From positions 1-37,154 of the forward strand of contig CAJXCG010000008.1 of the NCBI GenBank assembly GCA_913051715.1: 37,154 nucleotides of DNA, written 5' to 3'. The DNA is from an uncultured Rhodobiaceae bacterium (lineage in GTDB: Bacteria; Pseudomonadota; Alphaproteobacteria; RS24). A program made the position numbers and the translations under genes. Below, one piece after another: positions 29,119-37,154 of the stretch. The stretch's first letter is position 1. Each line of letters starts with the position of its first letter. The notes beneath the pieces were generated by a model. It did not search any database. It saw nothing but the letters and a program-made list of their open reading frames with translations, and had not been told where the DNA came from.

Positions 29119-31656
29119 TTAAAAATTCCGTGCGAAGCGCACACCGAAAGTCAGCGGACGTGCCGGCGTGATGCGTTCGACATCGTTGACAAAATTTCTG
29201 GCTGTCTCGGCATGTTCATCCAGCGCATTGTCGATGAAAAACTCACCCGACCAGATATCATTGGTGATGCCGGCGCTCAGATTGACCAGCGTGTAGCTGT
29301 CGATCTCGTCGCGGTTGATCGAGATGATGTCACTATACTGCTTGTCGGAATACACCACGGACGGCATGAAATGCGCTTGTATGCCATTTCCCAGTTCCCA
29401 TTCATAGCGCGCGCGCAAGTTCAACTGCACCTCCGGCGCATATGCCAGCGACACACCTTTTTCCACGTCATTTGTCGGCACCAGAACGTCGGTGACTTCG
29501 GTGTCGAGGAATGAGAACGCACCGGTGAGGGTCAAGCCCTCGACGCTGGGCGGCAAATATGTGATGTCGCCTTCAAGCCCGAAAACTTCGGCATCGGCTG
29601 CGTTTTCCGAGAAGAACAGATTTGCAATGCTGGGGTCGAAGATTGTGGTCTGCAATTTTTCAATCTCGACCATGAAAACATTGCCGTTGAACCGCAAACG
29701 GCGGTCATCGGAGGTAATTTTCCAACCCAGCTCGTAGTTTTTCACCTCGTCGGTCGCGACCGCATAGGGCACGGTATAGCTGCCCGAAACGGTACCGCCG
29801 GGACGGTTCAAAATGCCCGGGCGGAAGCCTTCGGAATAGGTTGCATAATAGAGTTTGTTTTCGCTCGGCGTGTGCGAAACGCTGACTTTGGGAATCCAGC
29901 CATCGGCCGTTGCCTTGTCGGGGCCGGCACCGGTAGCGCTGAACAGTGTGGTCAGATTATTCGCGGTCGGGTTAAGCACAGGCGCGGGCATGACGCCGTC
30001 ACCATTATTGTCTTTCGACCCAAAGCCACCGCGCGCGCTGCCTTGCAGGTCGACCTCAACATCATAGGCGCGGGCGCCCAGCGTCACCGCCCACAAATCG
30101 GGCACCAGATCAAAGGTGATTTCGCCAAACAGACCAAGCTGTTCGTCAGTTCGGGTAATGTCGTTACGCCAAATTGTGCCTTCCGGATAGGCGCTCGTCA
30201 TAGACACGCCCGGCGTGTTGACGGGGTAAATATCGGCAAACCGCCCAATACTGCCCAAATACACAAAGTCGTTGCGTTCTTTGAGTTCTAGCTCTGACCA
30301 AAACGCACCGAAAGTGGCGTCGATTGTTTCTGTCAAAAAGCCGGAAAAACGAATTTCATGCGACTCATTGGTCAGTTCGGTAAACGAATCGACCTTGTTT
30401 TCCGGTGTCGAACACGCCCCCGTCGGCGTTCCCGAATTATCAAAGGTCGCCAGCGAGTCGCCGGAAAGCGTCGCGTTAGGATAAGTGACGGTTGTGTCGC
30501 ACACATAATGCGGCAAATATTGGCCGACAAATACATAATCCGTGTAGTCCACCACCTGATCGGTTTCACGATCGGTCAGCGCGCCGGTATAAAGCGCCGT
30601 CAGTGCGCCGATATCGCCGGTCACCGTCCAGTTGATATTGGTGAACTCATCGGTCATTTCATCTCTTTGGAAGCGTGAGATCTTGTATTCGCCTTTATTG
30701 GGGTCGTCGAAGAACACGCCATCGGCCTCAAGCTCTTGGTCGGTGATCGAGGCCAAGAACGTCATGCCGTTATCGGCTTCATATTTCGCGCTCGCCCGCA
30801 CACCACGATAGCGCGTATCGTTGAAATCATCATCGACCAGATCCGTATTATCGGCGTCCACAAAGGTTACGCCGGAGAGGTTGGCACCAGCCTGAAAGCC
30901 CTCACGCTTTGTGAGCACCGCCGTGCCATTGGCGCGCACCGTGCCCGCCGAACGGAAGCGCGCGGAATTGGCCATGGAAACTTCATCGGTGGACAATACA
31001 TTGTCGATATAGCCACCCTGCTGATCCTGATACAGAACCGCACGCACGGCCAACTTGTCATTGACCGGAATATTCGACACCAGTTCAAACTTGCTGCTGG
31101 GGTCGCCCTCGGGCGTGTAAGAGGCTTCAAAACGCCCATGGTTTGTATATTCGCCAATTTGCGGCTTGTTGGTGATCAAGCGCACCACACCGGCTTGCGA
31201 ACTGGCACCGAACAAGGTTCCTTGTGGGCCTGCCAGAACTTCCACACGCTCCATGTCAACGGCATATACATCAAGATTACGCCCGGGCTGGCTCAATGGC
31301 TGCTCGTCAAGATAAAGCGCCACATTCGGGGCCAGACCGGCCACACCTGCCGTTGTCAGATTCGGGGTCGTGGATGCCACGCCGCGAATGTAAATCGTGT
31401 TCTGGCCGGGGCCGGAGCCGCCGGCGGTAATCCCCGGCATTTGCAACAGATAGTCAGAGAACACATCAATGCCCAATTCGTCGAGCAGCTTCTCATCCAA
31501 CGCGCTGACCGCGATTGGCACGTCTTGGAGGCTTTCGGCCTTTTTCCGCGCGGTCACGACCACTTCGTCAATGGCTTCCTGTGCAAAGGCGGCCACAGGC
31601 AGGCCGGTTGAGATTGCATAGATTGAGATTGTGCTCAGCAGATTTGGTTTGAACAT
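29119..31656 (-). CDS. TonB-dependent outer-membrane receptor (ATG at 31656 preferred; ORF opens at 31725)
   Basis: Signal peptide, TonB-box-like EAIDEVVVTARK, plug domain, C-terminal beta strand ending ITPARPLTFGVRFARNF. Confidence 0.95.
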   Translation of the reverse strand: MFKPNLLSTISIYAISTGLPVAAFAQEAIDEVVVTARKKAESLQDVPIAVSALDEKLLDELGIDVFSDYLLQMPGITAGGSGPGQNTIYIRGVASTTPNLTTAGVAGLAPNVALYLDEQPLSQPGRNLDVYAVDMERVEVLAGPQGTLFGASSQAGVVRLITNKPQIGEYTNHGRFEASYTPEGDPSSKFELVSNIPVNDKLAVRAVLYQDQQGGYIDNVLSTDEVSMANSARFRSAGTVRANGTAVLTKREGFQAGANLSGVTFVDADNTDLVDDDFNDTRYRGVRASAKYEADNGMTFLASITDQELEADGVFFDDPNKGEYKISRFQRDEMTDEFTNINWTVTGDIGALTALYTGALTDRETDQVVDYTDYVFVGQYLPHYVCDTTVTYPNATLSGDSLATFDNSGTPTGACSTPENKVDSFTELTNESHEIRFSGFLTETIDATFGAFWSELELKERNDFVYLGSIGRFADIYPVNTPGVSMTSAYPEGTIWRNDITRTDEQLGLFGEITFDLVPDLWAVTLGARAYDVEVDLQGSARGGFGSKDNNGDGVMPAPVLNPTANNLTTLFSATGAGPDKATADGWIPKVSVSHTPSENKLYYATYSEGFRPGILNRPGGTVSGSYTVPYAVATDEVKNYELGWKITSDDRRLRFNGNVFMVEIEKLQTTIFDPSIANLFFSENAADAEVFGLEGDITYLPPSVEGLTLTGAFSFLDTEVTDVLVPTNDVEKGVSLAYAPEVQLNLRARYEWELGNGIQAHFMPSVVYSDKQYSDIISINRDEIDSYTLVNLSAGITNDIWSGEFFIDNALDEHAETARNFVNDVERITPARPLTFGVRFARNF

Positions 31657-31840
31657 AGTATTAAACTTCCGTCGGTATGGTTTATGTAGCAAATTAGAAT
31701 GATTGTCAGGCCACTCTTTAAGCAAAATTTTGTTTGATAGTCAAAACAATCAATGCAGCCAAATTGCATTTTGTTTCGATCACGAAATTTCTGCCGCAGA
31801 TTCCTTGAGGGAATGACGTCAACTTTTCCCCAGATCTGTT

Positions 31841-31891
31841 GACATTGATAATGCGAAGACGGCGCTCTTGGACATTGGACACCGCAATGTC
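31841..31891. promoter_or_regulatory. Candidate operator: GACATTG at 31841-31847 and 31871-31877 (direct, 30-bp period) and inverted CAATGTC at 31885-31891
   Basis: Read directly in the divergent intergenic region between the TonB receptor and the beta-propeller gene. Confidence 0.45.
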
Positions 31892-32011
31892 TGAGTCGGT
31901 TTAGAGATTGTTTCCCATGTTTCAAAACTTTCCCACAGGCGCAGTTTGACGCCATTGGCGTGATTGTGGTCTGGTTGACACACGCTGATGAGTTTGAACG
32001 GAGACTGCGCC

Positions 32012-33097
32012 ATGCCCCGCCTTTTCGCCTTTGTCGTGTTATTTTTCGGTACTTATGCCTTGGCATCCGATCACGGGTCGCGCGACGGCGCGCCGCGCGT
32101 CGAAGCCGCCTGTGCCGATGACGCCACGCTGACGGCTTGGTGTGATATCAAAAACCCCGAAGATCTGGCGCTGACCCCGGATGGTGATTTTCTGCTGACC
32201 ACCGCGTTTGGGGGTCTACCTGTGCCTGTGGCAAGCAAAATGATGCTCGTCGATTTGCGGACAATGAAAAAATCCGAAATCGAAATCGTGCTGGGGGCGG
32301 GGCGTTGGGGCGACCCGAAATGCACGCGCACCACCACAGATTTTTCGACCCATGGGCTCGATGTCGTCAAGCGTGCAGACGATAAATATATGGTCGCCGT
32401 CACCAATCATCTGCCCACTGAAACGGTGGAACTCTTCGAATTATTGCCGCGCGATGGCAGCTGGTATCTGCGCTGGCGCGGTTGTGTTGGCGCGCCGCTC
32501 TTGGAAGCGGGCGCGCGCTACCCGCTGTTCAACGATGTGGCGTTGAAAAGAGACGGCAGCTTTTATGTGACCGAAATGTATAATGGCAAAATGCCATTTC
32601 CTGAACTCTTACAGGCCGGGCGCGATGGCAAGAATACGGGCCAAGTGTGGTTTTGGTCGCCGGATAGCGGGCTGAGCGCGCTTACAGGCTCCGATGGTGG
32701 GTTTCCCAATGGCATCGCCATTAATGCGGCTGAAAACACGCTTTACGTAAATTATTGGTTCTCCGGAAAAACCGTAAAAATAGATATTGCCTCGGGCCAG
32801 ATCGAAGCGACGCATCTGGCCGGTCGCGCAGATAATCTGACGATTGCAAACGGGTCGCTTTATGCGGCAAAGCACGATATGTCGATTGACGAATATGTCA
32901 CAAACTGCGGCGGCGACACGGTGAACTGTTTTCTGCCCTTCACAATATATGAATTGGATATGGCGACACTGGCCGAAAAAAATGTCTGGCAGTTCGACAG
33001 CAAGGCTTTCGGCTTTGCGACGGTGGCTCTGCCGGTAGACGGGCGCATGTGGCTCGGTTCGGCCCATAGTGACCGACTGGCTGCTTTCGCCTACTAA
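32012..33097 (+). CDS. Secreted SMP-30/gluconolactonase-like beta-propeller protein (ORF opens at 31988; ATG 32012 behind GGAGA preferred)
   Basis: N-terminal signal peptide LFAFVVLFFGTYALAS; repeated blades (NPEDLALTPDGDFLLTT; FPNGIAINAAENTLYVNYWFSGKTVKID). Confidence 0.72.
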   Translation: MPRLFAFVVLFFGTYALASDHGSRDGAPRVEAACADDATLTAWCDIKNPEDLALTPDGDFLLTTAFGGLPVPVASKMMLVDLRTMKKSEIEIVLGAGRWGDPKCTRTTTDFSTHGLDVVKRADDKYMVAVTNHLPTETVELFELLPRDGSWYLRWRGCVGAPLLEAGARYPLFNDVALKRDGSFYVTEMYNGKMPFPELLQAGRDGKNTGQVWFWSPDSGLSALTGSDGGFPNGIAINAAENTLYVNYWFSGKTVKIDIASGQIEATHLAGRADNLTIANGSLYAAKHDMSIDEYVTNCGGDTVNCFLPFTIYELDMATLAEKNVWQFDSKAFGFATVALPVDGRMWLGSAHSDRLAAFAY

Positions 33098-33205
33098 TCT
33101 GTCTGCGTTTAAGGCGTCTTGCCGGTGCATCAGCGCCCTCTGCGGGCACGCGGGGAAATAGCGCGACACGGTGACACATAGGGCATTGCGCGCTGGGGGT
33201 CTAAT

Positions 33206-33235
33206 TTGCGCTCACCATACGGGTTCGGATATAAG
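33206..33235 (+). promoter_or_regulatory. Possible sigma70-type promoter for petABC: TTGCGC - 18 bp - TATAAG
   Basis: Pattern match by eye only, about 30 bp upstream of the petA start. Confidence 0.3.
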
Positions 33236-33267
33236 ATCGGTATGCGAGGGGAAATAAGGAGTCACTG

Positions 33268-33795
33268 ATGACTGACGCACAACCACCAGTCTCGGAAGAG
33301 CCGACACGGCGCGATTTTCTATATTTGGCAACCGGTGCCTTTGCCGCCGTCGGCGCAGCCAATGTGGTCTGGCCGCTCATCGACCAAATGAACCCGGACG
33401 CGTCCGTTAAAGCATTGGCGTCAATCGAGGTTGATCTGGCCGCCATCGAAACCGGACAAAGCATCACCGTGTCATGGCGCGGTAAGCCGGTGTTTATCCG
33501 GCGACGCAGCGCCAATGAGATTGCTGAAGCGCGCAATGTTTCCTTCGACGCTTTGCCTGATCCCCAAGGCGATGAGGCGCGCGTTACCAAAGACGAATGG
33601 CTGATCATGGTGGGCATATGCACGCATCTGGGCTGTGTGCCGCTGGGTCAGGCGGGCGATTTCAATGGCTGGTTCTGCCCTTGCCACGGGTCGCATTACG
33701 ACACTTCCGGTCGGATCCGAAAAGGACCGGCGCCCAAAAACCTCGAAATTCCGCCATATGAATTTGTTGGCGATACACGCATCAAAATCGGATAG
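33268..33795 (+). CDS. petA: Ubiquinol-cytochrome c reductase Rieske iron-sulfur subunit
   Basis: Tat-like [16 protein letters not shown] and CPCHGSHYD Rieske ligands. Confidence 0.96.
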   Translation: MTDAQPPVSEEPTRRDFLYLATGAFAAVGAANVVWPLIDQMNPDASVKALASIEVDLAAIETGQSITVSWRGKPVFIRRRSANEIAEARNVSFDALPDPQGDEARVTKDEWLIMVGICTHLGCVPLGQAGDFNGWFCPCHGSHYDTSGRIRKGPAPKNLEIPPYEFVGDTRIKIG

Positions 33796-33804
33796 GACTA
33801 TTTT

Positions 33805-35043
33805 ATGAGTGGTGAAAGCACATATAATCCCAGCACTGGCTTTACGCGATGGCTTGATACGCGCTTGCCGATTATGCGGTTGGTGCACGATAATATTACC
33901 GATTACCCGACGCCGAAAAATATCAATTACTGGTGGACGTTTGGCGGTATTTTGACCTTCTGCCTGGTCACGCAAATCGTTACCGGCATTATTCTCGCCA
34001 TGCATTACACACCGCATGTCGACCACGCTTTCAACTCGGTCGAACACATTATGCGGAATGTGAATTATGGCTGGCTGATTCGCTATATCCACTCAAACGG
34101 CGCGTCGATGTTCTTCCTCGCCGTTTACATTCACATTTTCCGCGGCATGTATTACGGCTCCTACAAAGCACCGCGCGAAGTGCTGTGGATTTTGGGCGTT
34201 ATCATTTATCTGCTGATGATCGCTGCTGCGTTTTTGGGATATATGCTGCCATGGGGTCAAATGAGCCTGTGGGGTGCCACGGTGATTACCAATTTGTTTG
34301 GTGCCATTCCTGTGGTTGGCGAAAGCATTGCCATTTGGCTATGGGGCGGGTTCTCGGTCGACAATCCGACGCTGAACCGCTTCTTCTCCCTGCATTATCT
34401 CCTGCCGTTCCTGATTTTCGGCGTGGTTATCCTGCATATTTGGGCGCTGCATGTACCGGGCAATAACAACCCGATCGGCATTTCGGTCAAAAGCAAACAA
34501 GACACGGTGCCCTTCCACCCCTATATCACGGTGAAGGATGCGTTCTCGCTGTCGATCTTCTTGATCTTGTTTTCCTATTTTATCTTCTTCGCGCCGAATG
34601 TTCTGGGTCACGCCGATAATTATATTCCGGCCAACCCGCTGGTCACGCCGGCCCATATCGTGCCCGAATGGTACATGCTGCCATTTTACGCGATCTTGCG
34701 GGCGGTGCCCGACAAGTTGGGCGGGGTGATTTTAATGTTCAGCGCCATCTTCATTTTATTCCTGCTGCCGTGGCTGGATACCTCAAAAGTGCGCTCGGCA
34801 CGCTATCGTCCTTTGTTCCGCCAGTTCTTCGTGCTGTTCATCATTGACTGCCTGGTGCTTGGTTATCTGGGCGCCATGCCCGCCGAAGGCATTTATGTCG
34901 TGTTGGCGCGGGTCGGCACAGTCTATTATTTCGCACATTTCCTCATTATCCTTCCGGTTCTGGGGATTGTTGAAAAACCCAAAGAGGTGCCGGAGAGTAT
35001 TTCCGCGCCGGTTCTGGGCGGCTCGGCACAGGCAGCCGAATAA
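33805..35043 (+). CDS. petB: Cytochrome b of the bc1 complex
   Basis: Conserved cytochrome b TM and heme-ligand regions ([44 protein letters not shown] motif). Confidence 0.96.
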   Translation: MSGESTYNPSTGFTRWLDTRLPIMRLVHDNITDYPTPKNINYWWTFGGILTFCLVTQIVTGIILAMHYTPHVDHAFNSVEHIMRNVNYGWLIRYIHSNGASMFFLAVYIHIFRGMYYGSYKAPREVLWILGVIIYLLMIAAAFLGYMLPWGQMSLWGATVITNLFGAIPVVGESIAIWLWGGFSVDNPTLNRFFSLHYLLPFLIFGVVILHIWALHVPGNNNPIGISVKSKQDTVPFHPYITVKDAFSLSIFLILFSYFIFFAPNVLGHADNYIPANPLVTPAHIVPEWYMLPFYAILRAVPDKLGGVILMFSAIFILFLLPWLDTSKVRSARYRPLFRQFFVLFIIDCLVLGYLGAMPAEGIYVVLARVGTVYYFAHFLIILPVLGIVEKPKEVPESISAPVLGGSAQAAE

Positions 35044-35063
35044 GGTTCGAGGGGGACTATCAG

Positions 35064-35846
35064 ATGATCGGACGCACACCAACCCTGCTGGCGGCGTGTC
35101 TGCTGCTGGCCGGTCTTTCCGCACCATCACCGGCCCACGCCGCGGGCGAGGCCAAGCACCCGCATGCCATTGACTGGAGCTTTTCCGGGCCCTTCGGCAC
35201 CTATGACCGCAACGCGCTGCGCCGCGGCTTTCAGGTCTATAAAGAGGTTTGCGCGAGTTGCCATGGTATGAACCAAATTGCGTTCCGCAATCTGGCACAA
35301 CCCGGTGGCCCGGAGTTTTCCGAAGCCGAGGTCAAGGCGATTGCCGCTGAATATGAAGTAACCGATGGCCCGGATGATTATGGCGACATGTTTGAGCGTC
35401 CCGCGCTGCCCAAAGACCGGCTCATCGAGCCATATCCGAACGAAAACGCGGCGCGTGCGGCCAATGGCGGCGCGTACCCGCCGGATCTGTCGCTGATCAC
35501 CAAAGCGCGTTCGGGTGGGCCGGATTATATCCATGCTCTGCTCACCGGCTATGAAGATGCGCCCGACGGTGTCGAAATGCGTGCCGGGCTTTACTACAAT
35601 CCGTATATGCCAGGCGGCAAAATTGCCATGCCTGCGCCGCTTCTGGAAGATTTGGTTGAATATGGCGACGGCACCGCTGCAACGGTCGAGCAAATGTCGC
35701 TGGATGTTACGCATTTTCTGAACTGGGCAGCCGAGCCTGAACTGGAAGCGCGCAAGAAAACCGGCACGATGGTGCTGATCTATCTGACGATTTTTGCCGG
35801 TCTTCTCTATTTCTCAATGCGCCGCATTTGGGCCGACCAGCACTAA
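35064..35846 (+). CDS. petC: Cytochrome c1
   Basis: CASCHGMNQIAFRNL heme-binding CXXCH; C-terminal TM anchor; signal peptide. Confidence 0.95.
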   Translation: MIGRTPTLLAACLLLAGLSAPSPAHAAGEAKHPHAIDWSFSGPFGTYDRNALRRGFQVYKEVCASCHGMNQIAFRNLAQPGGPEFSEAEVKAIAAEYEVTDGPDDYGDMFERPALPKDRLIEPYPNENAARAANGGAYPPDLSLITKARSGGPDYIHALLTGYEDAPDGVEMRAGLYYNPYMPGGKIAMPAPLLEDLVEYGDGTAATVEQMSLDVTHFLNWAAEPELEARKKTGTMVLIYLTIFAGLLYFSMRRIWADQH

Positions 35847-35849
35847 GCC

Positions 35850-36947
35850 TTACACATTAAAGCGGAACAGCATGACGTCGCCGTCCTGCACCACATAGTC
35901 CTTGCCTTCTTGACGCAAACGACCGGCATCGCGCGCGCCCTGTTCGCCGTTCAACTCGGTATAATCCGCATATCCGATGGTTTCGGCGCGAATAAACCCG
36001 CGTTCAAAATCGGTGTGAATAACACCCGCCGCTTGCGGTGCGGGTGTGCCCTTTCGGATGGTCCAAGCGTGCGCTTCTTTCGGGCCGGCGGTGAAATAGG
36101 TGATGAGTTCCAAAAGCTCATAGCCCTGCCGGATTAGCCGATTGAGGCCGGGCTCGGACAGGCCCAGCGTGTCCAGATATTCCAGTCTTTCGCCATCATC
36201 AAGCTGGGCGAGTTCTTCTTCAATGCGCGCCGAGATGACCACGGCTTGTGCGCCCTCGGCGGCGGCTTTTTCTGCCACTTTGGCCGACAGGGCATTGCCG
36301 CCCGCCGCGCTGTCTTCTTCGACATTGCACACATAAATCACCGGCTTGGCGGTGATGAGTTGCAGGTTTTTGAAATCGCGCTCACGGCCTTGGGGAATAT
36401 CGGCGCACCGTGCCGGGCGTCCGGCTTGCAATTCGGCGAGCGCAAGGTCAACCAGTTCCAATTCGGCAATCGCGTCTTTGTCTTTGGTGGTGGCTTTTTT
36501 CCGCAAATTCGCTTCGCGTTTTTCCAAGCTTTCCAAATCCGACAGCATTAATTCGGTGTCTACCGTATCGGCGTCCGCCAGCGGGTCGACGCGCCCTTCG
36601 ACATGGGTCACATCGCCATCTTCAAAGCAGCGCAAGACATGGGCGATGGCGTCAACCTCGCGGATATTGCCGAGAAACTGGTTGCCCAGCCCTTCGCCTT
36701 TCGACGCGCCGCGCACCAGCCCGGCAATGTCAACAAAACTCAGGCGCGCCGGAACGCGCTGGGCGGAGCCGGCAATATCAGCCAGCGCATCAAGGCGCGG
36801 GTCGGGCACGGCAACATCGCCAATATTCGGCTCAATGGTGCAAAACGGAAAATTGGCCGCCTGCGCGGCGGCTGTTTTGGTCAAGGCATTGAACAAGGTG
36901 GATTTGCCGACATTCGGCAGGCCCACAATACCGCATCTGAACCCCAT
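35850..36947 (-). CDS. ychF: Redox-regulated ATPase / Obg-like GTPase YchF
   Basis: GFRCGIVGLPNVGKSTLFNALT; FVDIAGLVRGASKGEGLGNQFL; TGS-type C-terminus. Confidence 0.96.
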   Translation of the reverse strand: MGFRCGIVGLPNVGKSTLFNALTKTAAAQAANFPFCTIEPNIGDVAVPDPRLDALADIAGSAQRVPARLSFVDIAGLVRGASKGEGLGNQFLGNIREVDAIAHVLRCFEDGDVTHVEGRVDPLADADTVDTELMLSDLESLEKREANLRKKATTKDKDAIAELELVDLALAELQAGRPARCADIPQGRERDFKNLQLITAKPVIYVCNVEEDSAAGGNALSAKVAEKAAAEGAQAVVISARIEEELAQLDDGERLEYLDTLGLSEPGLNRLIRQGYELLELITYFTAGPKEAHAWTIRKGTPAPQAAGVIHTDFERGFIRAETIGYADYTELNGEQGARDAGRLRQEGKDYVVQDGDVMLFRFNV

Positions 36948-37154
36948 TAGCTGTCCTCTTTATTATCGGGCTGTTGTGTGTGAGGTTGCATGGCCTCGTG
37001 TACCCGGTTTTGAAACGTCGCATCCGCACCTGCTACCAAGAGGTCGGCATGGGCGCAAATAGCGCCCAGAAAATCCTCCACCCAGGCGCTATCGGCTTTT
37101 GAAAAATCGCCCAGCACATGACCTGTCACGCGGTCTTTGGTGCCCGGGTGCCCG
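36947..37154 (-). CDS. pth: Peptidyl-tRNA hydrolase, C-terminal fragment (truncated by window edge)
   Basis: Minus-strand frame reads GHPGTKDRVTGHVLGDFSKADSAWVEDFL..., matching the Pth GHPG.KDxV..yVL.xF region; adjacent to ychF. Confidence 0.85.
   Translation of the reverse strand, partial: GHPGTKDRVTGHVLGDFSKADSAWVEDFLGAICAHADLLVAGADATFQNRVHEAMQPHTQQPDNKEDS

Noticed and set aside
30736-31611. 291-aa plus-strand ORF inside the TonB receptor
   Set aside because: His/Arg/Gly-rich antisense translation typical of shadow ORFs in GC-rich DNA; the receptor on the other strand is clearly coding.
1-37154. CRISPR arrays, IS elements, prophage genes or toxin-antitoxin modules
   Set aside because: No regularly spaced repeats, transposase/integrase motifs, phage structural proteins or small paired ORFs of that type were seen.

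Overview
The window is a 37 kb, gene-dense alphaproteobacterial chromosomal segment that is mostly housekeeping and metabolism. I found no CRISPR array, rRNA, IS element or prophage, and saw no convincing tRNA by eye. In order it carries: mreC-mreD-mrdA(PBP2)-rodA; glutaredoxin; a cold-shock protein; a metallophosphoesterase/glycosyltransferase pair resembling the marine PlcP-Agt lipid-renovation pair; a DUF3108 protein; an MFS transporter; hemA(ALAS)-hemH; an acyl-CoA synthetase / 2-hydroxyacid dehydrogenase / two acyl-CoA dehydrogenase operon; a CaCA antiporter; a GNAT-DUF1285-NUDIX-DUF6111-CCA transferase operon; hemF; a GST; a co-directional TonB-receptor / TPR-sulfotransferase / BCCT transporter / MarR / esterase cluster with a divergent beta-propeller gene; the cytochrome bc1 operon petABC; and ychF-pth, with pth truncated by the window edge. 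The observations most worth a second look are: (i) the TonB receptor-sulfotransferase-BCCT-MarR-esterase module and its divergent regulatory region; (ii) the plcP-agt-like pair; (iii) a DUF3108 gene whose signal peptide is encoded in frame with no canonical start codon; (iv) an intergenic region with an 11-bp direct repeat wrapped around an inverted repeat; and (v) all four convergent gene junctions having stop codons that overlap or lie 3 bp apart. No search was run. Family names come from motif recognition in the translated ORFs.
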